Below, piece by piece: positions 8,748 to 16,261 of a stretch of DNA of 64,000 bases. Made by a program: the position numbers and the translations under genes. Each line of letters begins with the position of its first letter. Within the stretch, counting starts at the first letter, position 1. This stretch comes from Mucilaginibacter empetricola. Lineage in GTDB: Bacteria > Bacteroidota > Bacteroidia > Sphingobacteriales > Sphingobacteriaceae. The DNA lies in the NCBI RefSeq assembly GCF_024808665.1, contig NZ_JANUBZ010000005.1:186001-250000 (forward strand), read 5' to 3'. Below the pieces are notes generated by a model that did no database searches, was not told where the DNA came from, and worked only from the letters and a program-made list of their open reading frames with translations.

Positions 8748-11069
8748 CTATTTTCCTGTTACAAATCTTTTAAAGTAGCCACACTCCTGCAAAACTTCCT
8801 GATAATATTTGGTGTTGCTGTAATGATTTTTTAAATCGGCAAAGTATTTTCCCGAAGTGGGTACCGGGGCCTGCTCAATCTCCGAATTTTTATTGTTGGC
8901 GCTGTATTGATTATAATATTCATTGCGTTCGCATTTGGCAGCCATAAAAGTACAGCGTGCTTTTTGTTCATCGGTTTGCGCATTGGCCATAGCCAGCAGG
9001 TAATATTTTTCGGCAATGTTTTGACTGGTAACCATCTTTTGAAAAGGTGCGGAGATATAACCAGGGTCGAAATCAATGGCTCCGATTATGGCCGATTGGT
9101 AAAATAACCGCCCGTTACCATAGTAAGTTATATTGTAATAAGCGTTAGCCAGCAGCCAGGCATTGCGATAAACATCTTTACCGGCTTTTAAATCGGTTTT
9201 TATACTTTGCATGGTTTTTAAAAAGGTAAGCGGACTGAACTTTTGTTTCTGATGTGCCACATGATCACAATCATGGCAATCATTTAAACGGCTGTTGAAT
9301 GGATTGGCATACAAAGTATCAGGACTCATCTTTTTTACCAAACTCATTTTTTGCAAGGCTTTGTCTACCTCTTCCTTGTAAGTAAGGAGCGTTGCCTGGT
9401 GGTAATATAATTCATCAAGCGTATGCGGGTAATATCTAAGCATTGTTGTTTCAAAAGCACTTTTTTGTGGTTTGGTCATTAAATCTACCAACTTTTGCAC
9501 ATGGCTGCTATCGGTATAAAAAGTAATGGAATCTTTAAAGCAGTTAGCTTTGAGCCAGTCGCCTTGTTTTTGATAAATTTGGGCGATATGATTGGCACAG
9601 ATCCCCAATGCGGGATCAAACCGAAGTGCGGCAATCTTCTCTTTTCCATCTCTCAGGTTGACCAGCCAGGTTAAAGGTTCTGTTATTTTAGCTTCTGTTT
9701 TTGAATCGATGCGTTGCAGCTCATCAATATTTAATAAAATAGTAAGCAGCTTATACTGGGCCGTGATTAGTTTGTCATTCGCCGGTAGTTGCTTTTTTGC
9801 AACATCATAAAATTTAGCTGCTTTTTTGTAATCCTTGTAAATGTAATTGAGATAGCCTGCTGCCAGGTTCCAGTAGTATGGTTTGGTGTTGTTGTTTTTT
9901 AACGCTATCGAATCAATCAGGTTCACTTCGGTAACTTCTGCCTTTTTAATAGCCTGTTGGGTAGAGTCGGCAACTTTTCCAGAAAAATTGCTTTCGCCTT
10001 CACCCTCGCTCATATTGATGATCCGGCTAAGCAGTAAATCCATTTTGTCTGATTTGGGATCTAAAGCGGCTATTTCTTTAACGGCCCGTACCGGGTCATA
10101 TTCCATGCCGAGCATGTGCCAAAGGGTTATCTTTTCGGCATTAGTTTTAGCGAGCTTTAAGGTTGCCCGCCAATCGGTCTCCTGCTGCGCGTGGAAGCTA
10201 AATTTGCTGGGTATTTTCAGCTCGTACGAGTAATCATAACAGCGACTATACAGATAATTGGAAAGCGCATAATTACCCTTACGGCGATAGTAACCCGCCA
10301 CATATCCCATCGCGCGGTAATAGGTAAGGTTTTGAGGGAATGTGCCTTTGTAATTATTAAACCAAACTAAAATACCGGCTTTATTATCTATAGCGCCTGT
10401 TTTGCTTTTTATGGTATCATCATTGAAAAAATAATAGCGCACCAACTGAAACCAAAGCCGCTGTTTAATAAATGGATCTTTTGAGTTATTGAAGGCAGAT
10501 GAAAGCGAACTCTCCAATTTGGCAGATACAGGCGGCAGGGTCGGAGGGGTATCATACCAGCCATAAGGTGCAATCACTGCGAATTTTTCGCACTCCTTAG
10601 CCAACTTTAAATATGCGAATAAGTTATTGAATTTGGCCTTATCCAGTTTGGATGTATTTATCTGGATGGAATCGGGCTTTAATTTGGTTATTTTACCGTT
10701 TACATAATTATTTGCCGAATCAATACCTTTTTGGCTTGCCTTTAGCAAAAGATAACGCAATGTGGGTTTACTTAATTGATCATTGAAGTAGGCGTCCCAT
10801 TCACTAACTATTTGGTCATTGAAACGATTGTTGTTGTCATCAACCTCAACGTTGCCACTGTAATACCAATAGCTGGCATCATAAAAAAATGGAGTATATT
10901 CTTTGGCTACAAAGGCTTCGGGACTAAACATGGAAAAGTTTTCTTCGCCGCTATCGGCACAAGCCCAAACTATGCCGGCAATGGCCAAGGTGCAAAAGCT
11001 AAAAATCAGCAGAAATTTGGTTGAGGCTTTGCGCGTTAAATTCTGATAGGTTAAGATTAGCCAGTTCAT
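8748..11069 (-). CDS. Large envelope-associated TPR-like protein of unknown function
   Basis: I do not recognise the family. The 773-residue protein has an N-terminal hydrophobic segment (FLLIFSFCTLAIAGIVWAC), which could be a membrane anchor or a weak lipobox ending at C37. The rest is almost entirely helical with repeated Tyr/Ala-rich pairs (YNITYYGNGRLFYQSA, AKFYDVAKKQLP, KYYLLAMANAQT), like degenerate tetratricopeptide repeats. A CHDC motif lies in the second half. Its start overlaps the upstream lipoprotein gene by 71 bases, so the two are coupled in one operon with rsmI. A scaffold or protein-binding role at the inner or outer membrane is inference. Translation from ATG 11069 is favoured because it keeps the hydrophobic segment. 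Confidence 0.75.
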   Translation of the reverse strand: MNWLILTYQNLTRKASTKFLLIFSFCTLAIAGIVWACADSGEENFSMFSPEAFVAKEYTPFFYDASYWYYSGNVEVDDNNNRFNDQIVSEWDAYFNDQLSKPTLRYLLLKASQKGIDSANNYVNGKITKLKPDSIQINTSKLDKAKFNNLFAYLKLAKECEKFAVIAPYGWYDTPPTLPPVSAKLESSLSSAFNNSKDPFIKQRLWFQLVRYYFFNDDTIKSKTGAIDNKAGILVWFNNYKGTFPQNLTYYRAMGYVAGYYRRKGNYALSNYLYSRCYDYSYELKIPSKFSFHAQQETDWRATLKLAKTNAEKITLWHMLGMEYDPVRAVKEIAALDPKSDKMDLLLSRIINMSEGEGESNFSGKVADSTQQAIKKAEVTEVNLIDSIALKNNNTKPYYWNLAAGYLNYIYKDYKKAAKFYDVAKKQLPANDKLITAQYKLLTILLNIDELQRIDSKTEAKITEPLTWLVNLRDGKEKIAALRFDPALGICANHIAQIYQKQGDWLKANCFKDSITFYTDSSHVQKLVDLMTKPQKSAFETTMLRYYPHTLDELYYHQATLLTYKEEVDKALQKMSLVKKMSPDTLYANPFNSRLNDCHDCDHVAHQKQKFSPLTFLKTMQSIKTDLKAGKDVYRNAWLLANAYYNITYYGNGRLFYQSAIIGAIDFDPGYISAPFQKMVTSQNIAEKYYLLAMANAQTDEQKARCTFMAAKCERNEYYNQYSANNKNSEIEQAPVPTSGKYFADLKNHYSNTKYYQEVLQECGYFKRFVTGK

Positions 11070-12027
11070 AATAAATTATGGTTCTGTTTTTTTGAGGGTG
11101 AAGATGGGGAGCCAACTGATTAGCCGCATTTTTTAGCGTGACTAAACTAATTTCTTCCAACTTAAAATTATCACTTTCTTTAATATAAATACCGTTTAAA
11201 AAGAAACTTTTTTTTGCCCGGTACATATTTTCATTTTGTATAAAGTTTGCCGTGTTGCTCAACTCTTTTTTGCCAATGTTGCCATAAATCTGGATAACTT
11301 TTCCATCCCTGATATGTACAGACCACGAGAATAACGGCAGCGCAACATCAAGCGGTAAAGGATATTCGGCAATACGGGAAATGTATTTTACAGCATCGGC
11401 CTGATTGTAAATGGAGTTGGGCTGACTTGCATTTGTGGTTACCTTACCCATGTTATAAAACATCAACACGCCTTTGTCTATTGGTGGTACACCCGTGGTT
11501 TCCATATACTTTACCTGGTGCAGGCGGATAGTTGCTTCCAAAAAATGGCCATTAACTTTTTTAAACGATTTTAAAAAGCTGAAATATTTTTCGCGCGTAT
11601 TTAGTGTCCAGTCACAATCAATCTGTATGGCTTTATAATTGATTTTTTGTTTTAGGACGATGGTATTAACAAGTGCGCTACAGTGTATAGCCAAACTATC
11701 AACGGCATTAGCAGCAATATTTTCGAACGTTGAATTGGTGATGAATATAACCGGCGTGATTTTTAAACTATTGGCACGCTGATTGAAATTGATAATGGCA
11801 TTTGGAAATGCGTTATGATATTGACTATTCCAATTAACATCAAAAAAACGAAGATAGAGGTTATTGCCAGCACTTTGTTTCAGGATATCGCTTTGTTGCG
11901 CACTAAGGCTAAATGTACTTTTCCAATAATAAAAAGCGGTGTTTACGCTTTCGCTCTTTTTGCAACTTCCTAACAGGCAGGCCAAAATTATCACTCCCAA
12001 ATAACGCCTAAAGCTTCGGTTGCCCAT
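10999..12027 (-). CDS. Lipoprotein of unknown function with TIM-barrel-like features
   Basis: The preferred start is the ATG at 12027 (MGNRSF), which gives a clean lipoprotein signal with lipobox LLGSC; an in-frame ATG at 12060 would add 11 residues that overlap rsmI. The mature part alternates strands and helices, with IQIDCDW followed by a helix, then ATIRLHQ and GVLMFYNMG. That pattern resembles the glycosidase-like TIM barrels of the DUF3142 type, in which an acidic IDxD strand is conserved. This resemblance is from memory and weak. It is in an operon: rsmI lies upstream and the TPR-like gene overlaps it downstream by 71 bases. A surface glycan-related role would be a guess. Confidence 0.72.
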   Translation of the reverse strand: MGNRSFRRYLGVIILACLLGSCKKSESVNTAFYYWKSTFSLSAQQSDILKQSAGNNLYLRFFDVNWNSQYHNAFPNAIINFNQRANSLKITPVIFITNSTFENIAANAVDSLAIHCSALVNTIVLKQKINYKAIQIDCDWTLNTREKYFSFLKSFKKVNGHFLEATIRLHQVKYMETTGVPPIDKGVLMFYNMGKVTTNASQPNSIYNQADAVKYISRIAEYPLPLDVALPLFSWSVHIRDGKVIQIYGNIGKKELSNTANFIQNENMYRAKKSFFLNGIYIKESDNFKLEEISLVTLKNAANQLAPHLHPQKNRTIIYYELANLNLSEFNAQSLNQISADF

Positions 12028-12041
12028 CGAGTTAATAATAT

Positions 12042-12719
12042 TTATTTTCCCGCAACACACATCACAAATTCGCCTTTTAAAGGGTGAGTTTCAAAGTAAA
12101 GCTTTACCTCGGCTACTGTGCCTCGAACGGTTTCTTCAAACATTTTGGTGAGTTCGCGAGATACGGATATCTGCCTGTCTTCGCCAAAGTAAAGCGCCAT
12201 TTCATCAAGGGTTTTTAGCAGGCGATGTGGTGATTCGTAAAGTATTATGGTACGGTCTTCTGTTGCCAGTGTTTTATAGCGGGTTTGGCGTCCTTTTTTT
12301 AAAGGTAAAAATCCTTCAAAACAAAAACGATCTGTTGGAAAACCGGAGTTAACCAGCGCTGGTACAAAAGCAGTGGCACCGGGCAGGCATTCAACGGGTA
12401 TTTCGTTTTTCAAAGCCTCTCTAACCAAATAAAAACCCGGATCAGATATTGCGGGAGTGCCAGCATCTGATATCAGCGCGATATTTTTTCCTTCTTTTAA
12501 AAAGCGGATAATCTCGTTAGACGATTGATGCTCATTATGCTGATGATGCGAAAAAACTTTTTGATGGATATCAAAGTGCTTCAGCATAGGTGCAGATGTG
12601 CGGGTATCCTCGGCCAGTATCAAATCAGCTTCTTTTAATACACGGATAGCCCTGAAGGTCATATCTTCCAGGTTGCCTATTGGGGTGGGAACTAAATATA
12701 ATTTGCCTGTTGTGCTCAT
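12042..12719 (-). CDS. rsmI: 16S rRNA (cytidine(1402)-2'-O)-methyltransferase RsmI
   Basis: The 225-residue protein has the tetrapyrrole-methylase fold. Diagnostic stretches are KLYLVPTPIGNLEDMTFRA near the start, LAEDTRTS, ALISDAGTPAISDPG and ESPHRLLKTL. It uses S-adenosylmethionine to 2'-O-methylate C1402 in the decoding centre of 16S rRNA. It is slightly short for the family because the C-terminal extension is missing, which is common in Bacteroidota. It is divergent from serS, with a repeat-rich 122-base spacer between them. It leads the operon that includes the lipoprotein and TPR-like genes. Confidence 0.96.
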   Translation of the reverse strand: MSTTGKLYLVPTPIGNLEDMTFRAIRVLKEADLILAEDTRTSAPMLKHFDIHQKVFSHHQHNEHQSSNEIIRFLKEGKNIALISDAGTPAISDPGFYLVREALKNEIPVECLPGATAFVPALVNSGFPTDRFCFEGFLPLKKGRQTRYKTLATEDRTIILYESPHRLLKTLDEMALYFGEDRQISVSRELTKMFEETVRGTVAEVKLYFETHPLKGEFVMCVAGK

Positions 12720-12727
12720 GTATTTGG

Positions 12728-12811
12728 GTTCATGAATAATAGTTCATGGTGCTAAGTCTGGCGCAAAATTTCATAAATCTTTCTATGAACAATGAACCAT
12801 CAACTATGAAC
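12728..12811. repeat. GTTCAT/ATGAAC repeat boxes between rsmI and serS
   Basis: Two GTTCAT copies (12728, 12742) face three ATGAAC copies (12785, 12792, 12806) across the divergent promoter region. The halves can pair. It could be an operator or a passive repeat element; nothing in the sequence decides this. Confidence 0.55.
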
Positions 12812-12817
12812 TAATTA

Positions 12818-12825
12818 TATCTTTG
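12818..12825 (+). promoter_or_regulatory. Bacteroidota -7 promoter box for serS
   Basis: TATCTTTG matches TAnnTTTG exactly and lies 16 bases before the serS ATG, giving a very short leader. No good -33 TTG is seen. Confidence 0.65.
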
Positions 12826-12841
12826 CGTAAAAATAAAATCA

Positions 12842-14113
12842 ATGCTGCAAGTTAGTTATATCCGCGAAAACAGGGAACAAGTTTTAGAACGTTTGGCTGT
12901 GAAAAATTTCAAACAACCCCAATTGGTTGATGAAATTATTCAATTAGATGAAAAACGCCGTTTAACCCAAACGCAGATGGATAGTGTGTCGTCACAGGCT
13001 AACGCAGCAGCAAAGCAAATTGGTGAGCTGATGCGTGCCGGTAAAAAAGAAGATGCAGAAGCGTTAAAAGCAAATACCGGCGCTTGGAAAAGTGAGGTGC
13101 AAACCTTAGGCGAGCAGCTTGCCGTTACCGAAGAAGAACTATATCAAAAATTGGTTTTGCTGCCTAACTTGCCGCATAGCTCAGTACCCAAAGGTTTAAC
13201 GCCTGAAGATAATGAAGTGGTGCTTGAAAACGGCGACAAACCAGCGTTACCTGAAAGCGCTTTGCCGCATTGGGACCTTGCCGCAAAATACAGCCTGATT
13301 GATTTTGAACTGGGCGTTAAAATTACCGGTGCCGGTTTTCCGGTTTATAAAAATAAAGGAGCCAAGTTGCAGCGTGCATTGATCAATTTCTTTATTGATG
13401 AAGCCGAAAAAGCTGGATACAGCGAAGTAAGTGTGCCCTTAATGGTAAATGAGGCTTCTGGTTTCGGGACTTCACAGCTGCCCGATAAAGAAGGGCAGAT
13501 GTATTTCGTTGGCCTGGATAATTTATACCTGATACCCACCGCCGAGGTGCCTATTACCAATTTATACCGCGATGTAATTTTACGTGCCGACGAACTGCCG
13601 GTTAAAAACTGCGGGCATACACCTTGTTTCCGTCGTGAAGCGGGGTCATACGGCTCACATGTACGCGGATTAAACCGTTTACATCAATTTGATAAAGTTG
13701 AAATTGTGCAGGTAGCTCATCCCGATAAATCATACGAAATATTGGAGCAAATGAGTGCGCATGTGCAAGGCTTGTTGCAAAAGCTGGGCTTACCTTATCG
13801 TGTACTGCGTTTGTGTGGTGGCGATATGGGCTTTGGTTCTGCGCTTACTTACGATATGGAAACATGGAGCGCCGCGCAACAACGCTGGTTGGAGGTTTCA
13901 TCTGTATCAAACTTCGAAACTTTCCAAAGTAATCGACTTAAATTGCGTTTCCGTAATGCCGAAGGCAAAACGCAACTGGCGCATACCTTAAATGGTAGTG
14001 CATTGGCGCTGCCACGTATTGTTGCAACCTTGTTAGAGAATAACCAGACAGAAAAAGGCATTAAAATACCCGAAGTATTAGTGCCTTATACTAAGTTTGA
14101 GTGGATTGACTAA
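12842..14113 (+). CDS. serS: Seryl-tRNA synthetase
   Basis: The 423-residue class II synthetase charges tRNA-Ser in the cytoplasm. Residues 1-110 form the long antiparallel coiled-coil arm rich in Glu, Lys and Gln. The catalytic core follows, with class II motif 2 seen as PCFRREAGSYG and motif 3 near the end as LNGSALALPRIVATLLEN. TAEVPITN is the serine-binding TxE loop. Length is normal for bacterial SerRS. The ATG at 12842 begins the canonical MLQVSYIREN N-terminus. It has its own promoter box 16 bases upstream and runs convergent with the receiver-like gene at 14122. Confidence 0.98.
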   Translation: MLQVSYIRENREQVLERLAVKNFKQPQLVDEIIQLDEKRRLTQTQMDSVSSQANAAAKQIGELMRAGKKEDAEALKANTGAWKSEVQTLGEQLAVTEEELYQKLVLLPNLPHSSVPKGLTPEDNEVVLENGDKPALPESALPHWDLAAKYSLIDFELGVKITGAGFPVYKNKGAKLQRALINFFIDEAEKAGYSEVSVPLMVNEASGFGTSQLPDKEGQMYFVGLDNLYLIPTAEVPITNLYRDVILRADELPVKNCGHTPCFRREAGSYGSHVRGLNRLHQFDKVEIVQVAHPDKSYEILEQMSAHVQGLLQKLGLPYRVLRLCGGDMGFGSALTYDMETWSAAQQRWLEVSSVSNFETFQSNRLKLRFRNAEGKTQLAHTLNGSALALPRIVATLLENNQTEKGIKIPEVLVPYTKFEWID

Positions 14114-14121
14114 ATAGTTGA

Positions 14122-14535
14122 TTAGTTGGCTACACTGCCTGCCCATTTTAGGACGTTGGCATCAAAAAACGAATTAACCGAGTTCATTACAGTTTTCTCC
14201 GTTTTGTGCTTGGTTAATTCATCTTTATAAATTAACTCATCAACACCAAGTACTTTTAACAGCCCGTCGGTATCTGCGTTGTGTTGATTCTTGTAGCAAT
14301 AAATTTTTACCTTATCGTAAAATCTATTAACTTTTATACGACGTAACACTTTCTCCATATCCTTACCCATAAAGTCGTAATCGAAAATGATTAGTTCAGG
14401 TGCCAGTGCATAAATCGATGGAAATATGCTGTTTATGTTTGACACATGTTTTACATGGTCGTAGTCAGTTAATAACTGATCGGGGAAAACATCGTTGGCA
14501 ACCAAAAGTACCTTTTTAAATCGTGCTCGGATCAT
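14122..14535 (-). CDS. Degenerate receiver-like protein
   Basis: The 137-residue protein keeps the beta-alpha rhythm of a CheY-like receiver: KVLLVAND at strand 1, LIIFDYDFMG at strand 3, KIYCYK at strand 4 and ELIYKDE at strand 5. The presumed phospho-acceptor Asp (IFDYD) and strand-5 Lys remain, but the N-terminal acidic pair is reduced and the strand-4 Ser/Thr is replaced. It may be a phosphorylation-independent or atypical receiver. No output domain and no kinase neighbour are present. An alternative is an unrelated Rossmann-like domain. A promoter-like pair of boxes lies upstream. Confidence 0.65.
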   Translation of the reverse strand: MIRARFKKVLLVANDVFPDQLLTDYDHVKHVSNINSIFPSIYALAPELIIFDYDFMGKDMEKVLRRIKVNRFYDKVKIYCYKNQHNADTDGLLKVLGVDELIYKDELTKHKTEKTVMNSVNSFFDANVLKWAGSVAN

Positions 14536-14556
14536 GATGGTAATTAATTAGGAGCC

Positions 14557-14587
14557 TAAATATAAAATGTAAAATTCATATTGTCAA
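14557..14587 (-). promoter_or_regulatory. Candidate promoter of the degenerate receiver gene
   Basis: On the minus strand a TTG (14585-14587) is followed after 20 bases by TATATTTA (14557-14564), one base off the TAnnTTTG consensus, 21 bases before the ATG. Confidence 0.4.
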
Positions 14588-14901
14588 TAGTTTAGAAAGC
14601 AATATGAAATAAAATAAAAAGGTTACATTTTTTTAATATTAGGCCAGTTAAACAACAAAAACACTCTATTTTACGTAGCCTGTTAATTTTTGTTTAACAT
14701 TTAAGCACAATTGTTTTAAAAAAAAGATAAAACCATCCATTTTTATAGCTGTACAACTATAAAGAATATTTATTTGTAACAAAAATGTTGCGCTGGTGAA
14801 TTCGGAATTCTTCCCAAAACGCTGTTTGTTTTACCAAAATTGTAAATGAGGATGGTTAATGTTTTGAGATTTTAGCAAATCTTCAATGCGTTTTTGCTTT
14901 C
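14588..14901. other. AT-rich gap without a gene
   Basis: With the promoter region above, this makes a 366-base gap between two minus-strand genes. It contains runs of A and T, a small AGATTT/AAATCT hairpin just downstream of the SIMPL gene, and an ATAG...CTAT dyad around CTGTACAA near 14748. No ORF, tRNA or recognised RNA was found. Confidence 0.5.
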
Positions 14902-15594
14902 CTATTTTACAATTTCAAACACAGCGTTTATCTGAAAACTTAATTTTATTTTCTTAAAATCAATATCAGAATCCTGAGGGACGGAGTTGGTGCTCATTGC
15001 TGCTGCCCTGAACATCACTCTTGGGGCTGGCATGGCACTCCCGTTGTCAATTTCCGTGATGCTTATTGGGTCACCTAGTTTTTCGCCTATGCCAGTTAAT
15101 AATAAGTTAGCTTTTTGTTTAGCGGCAATTAATGCTTTAAGTTTCAATTCATTTTTTAACTCATCAATTTTTGAGTAATCGTAACTTTCAATATTGGTTG
15201 ATTGAATACCTTTTGGATCAACACCATTTATTATCTGGTTGTATTTATTCAAATCGCTTAATCTGATCAAGTATTGCTTGCTTGCCAGGAAATCGGGGTT
15301 CTTCTTTTTTTGATAAGTATTGTTGTAAGCAGATAAGTTGTTTATGGTGAAATCTTCTTTAGCTATGCCTGCGTTTTTAACAGCGTTTTCCAGCTGATTT
15401 TCCAGTTGATCAATGGTTACTTTATTTTTTCCATCAACATATTCCTGTAAAGAAATAGAAACATTAATAATATCGGGAGTAACCTCCTGCTCAGCTGTCC
15501 CTGAAACTTCAATTTTGCGACGGAGGTCGACATTTTGAGCATAAGTAAAGGCAGTAAAGGCAATAAAAGCCATTAATAGTATTGCTTTTTTCAT
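14902..15594 (-). CDS. Periplasmic SIMPL-domain (DUF541) protein
   Basis: The 230-residue protein has a signal peptide (MKKAILLMAFIAFTAFTYAQ) and then the SIMPL/DUF541 pattern: IEVSGTAEQEVTPDIINVSISL, a long helix with repeated QLENQLENAVKNAG, and LKLKALIAAKQKANLLLTGIGEKLGDPISITE. Family members (such as E. coli YggE) are periplasmic or outer-membrane-associated and linked to oxidative-stress tolerance, with no known chemistry. It is monocistronic as far as spacing shows, with 107 bases upstream to the next minus-strand gene. Confidence 0.9.
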   Translation of the reverse strand: MKKAILLMAFIAFTAFTYAQNVDLRRKIEVSGTAEQEVTPDIINVSISLQEYVDGKNKVTIDQLENQLENAVKNAGIAKEDFTINNLSAYNNTYQKKKNPDFLASKQYLIRLSDLNKYNQIINGVDPKGIQSTNIESYDYSKIDELKNELKLKALIAAKQKANLLLTGIGEKLGDPISITEIDNGSAMPAPRVMFRAAAMSTNSVPQDSDIDFKKIKLSFQINAVFEIVK

Positions 15595-15701
15595 AGTAGT
15601 AAATTTTGAGGAACGGATGATAATAACAAAGTTAAGATTTACTTTGTAAAGGCTGGAAACAAGAAATTGTTTGGCTTACGTTAAAAAAACTATATCGCAG
15701 G

Positions 15702-16067
15702 TTACAGGAGTACTATTTGTTTGGCGGAAGCTGATAAATTATCATTTTTTAAGGCAGACAATAACAAGTTGAAAATATTTGAAAGCAGTGATTTTATCCG
15801 CTTTAATAAGTTGGTGGATTGTTCGGGCAAGGGTTGAAGTATTTCTTCCTTTTGTAATTGCTCAGGTGGTTCGGTAAAATCAGTCATGTCGTCCATCAAC
15901 ATGTTTTCCATGATGATCTGTTTTCTTATTTCTGGATCAGAATTTACAATATAATCGAGCTCTGTGAGTTCGTTAAAAGAGGCCTTTCCTGATTTCTGTC
16001 TTTTTATTAAAATTTCTAAACGGTCCTGCAAAAAGGTGCGACGTTCAGGTTGTTTGCGATGGCTCAT
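15702..16067 (-). CDS. Small protein of unknown function, led by a strong Shine-Dalgarno
   Basis: The 121-residue product has no family I recognise. Residues 5-50 are helical and charged (LQDRLEILIKRQKSGKASFNELTELDYIV), and an acidic, proline-containing linker follows. Near residues 88-106 is an amphipathic, leucine-rich stretch (LLKRIKSLLSNIFNLLLSAL) that might touch the membrane. The opening resembles the N-terminus of some Bacteroidota anti-sigma-like proteins, but the match is weak. The start at 16067 is supported by a full AAGGAGG six bases upstream, rare in this phylum. A coding gene is likely for that reason. Confidence 0.65.
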   Translation of the reverse strand: MSHRKQPERRTFLQDRLEILIKRQKSGKASFNELTELDYIVNSDPEIRKQIIMENMLMDDMTDFTEPPEQLQKEEILQPLPEQSTNLLKRIKSLLSNIFNLLLSALKNDNLSASAKQIVLL

Positions 16068-16072
16068 TGATA

Positions 16073-16081
16073 ACCTCCTTA
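16073..16081 (-). promoter_or_regulatory. Canonical Shine-Dalgarno sequence
   Basis: Minus-strand TAAGGAGGT lies six to seven bases before the ATG at 16067. It complements the 16S tail fully, unlike the leaders of nearly all other genes in the window. Confidence 0.75.
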
Positions 16082-16218
16082 GTAATATAATAGGCTCGTC
16101 AAAATATGTGCCGATAATATAAATTGTTGATTTTTAGTTATTTGTATTGTATTGTAGAAAGCCACTGCATCATTCTGGTACAATCAACTGTTCGTTTTCG
16201 GTCGGATGGCGTAACCTA

Positions 16219-16247
16219 TTGACATAAAGCTTTTTTTTATACATTTG
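16219..16247 (+). promoter_or_regulatory. Promoter of the M28 lipoprotein peptidase gene
   Basis: TTG at 16219-16221, an 18-base spacer and TACATTTG at 16240-16247 fit the Bacteroidota -33/-7 consensus. The ATG is 14 bases downstream, so the leader is short. Confidence 0.7.
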
Positions 16248-16261
16248 AGAAAACTGATCAT

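Noticed and set aside
9883..10233. 116-codon ORF opposite the TPR-like gene
   Set aside because: Low-complexity Ser/Leu-rich translation of an antisense frame; the long minus frame continues unbroken.
14588..14901. Small RNA or tRNA gene in the 366-base gap
   Set aside because: No cloverleaf, T-loop or strong terminator was seen; only short dyads in AT-rich DNA.
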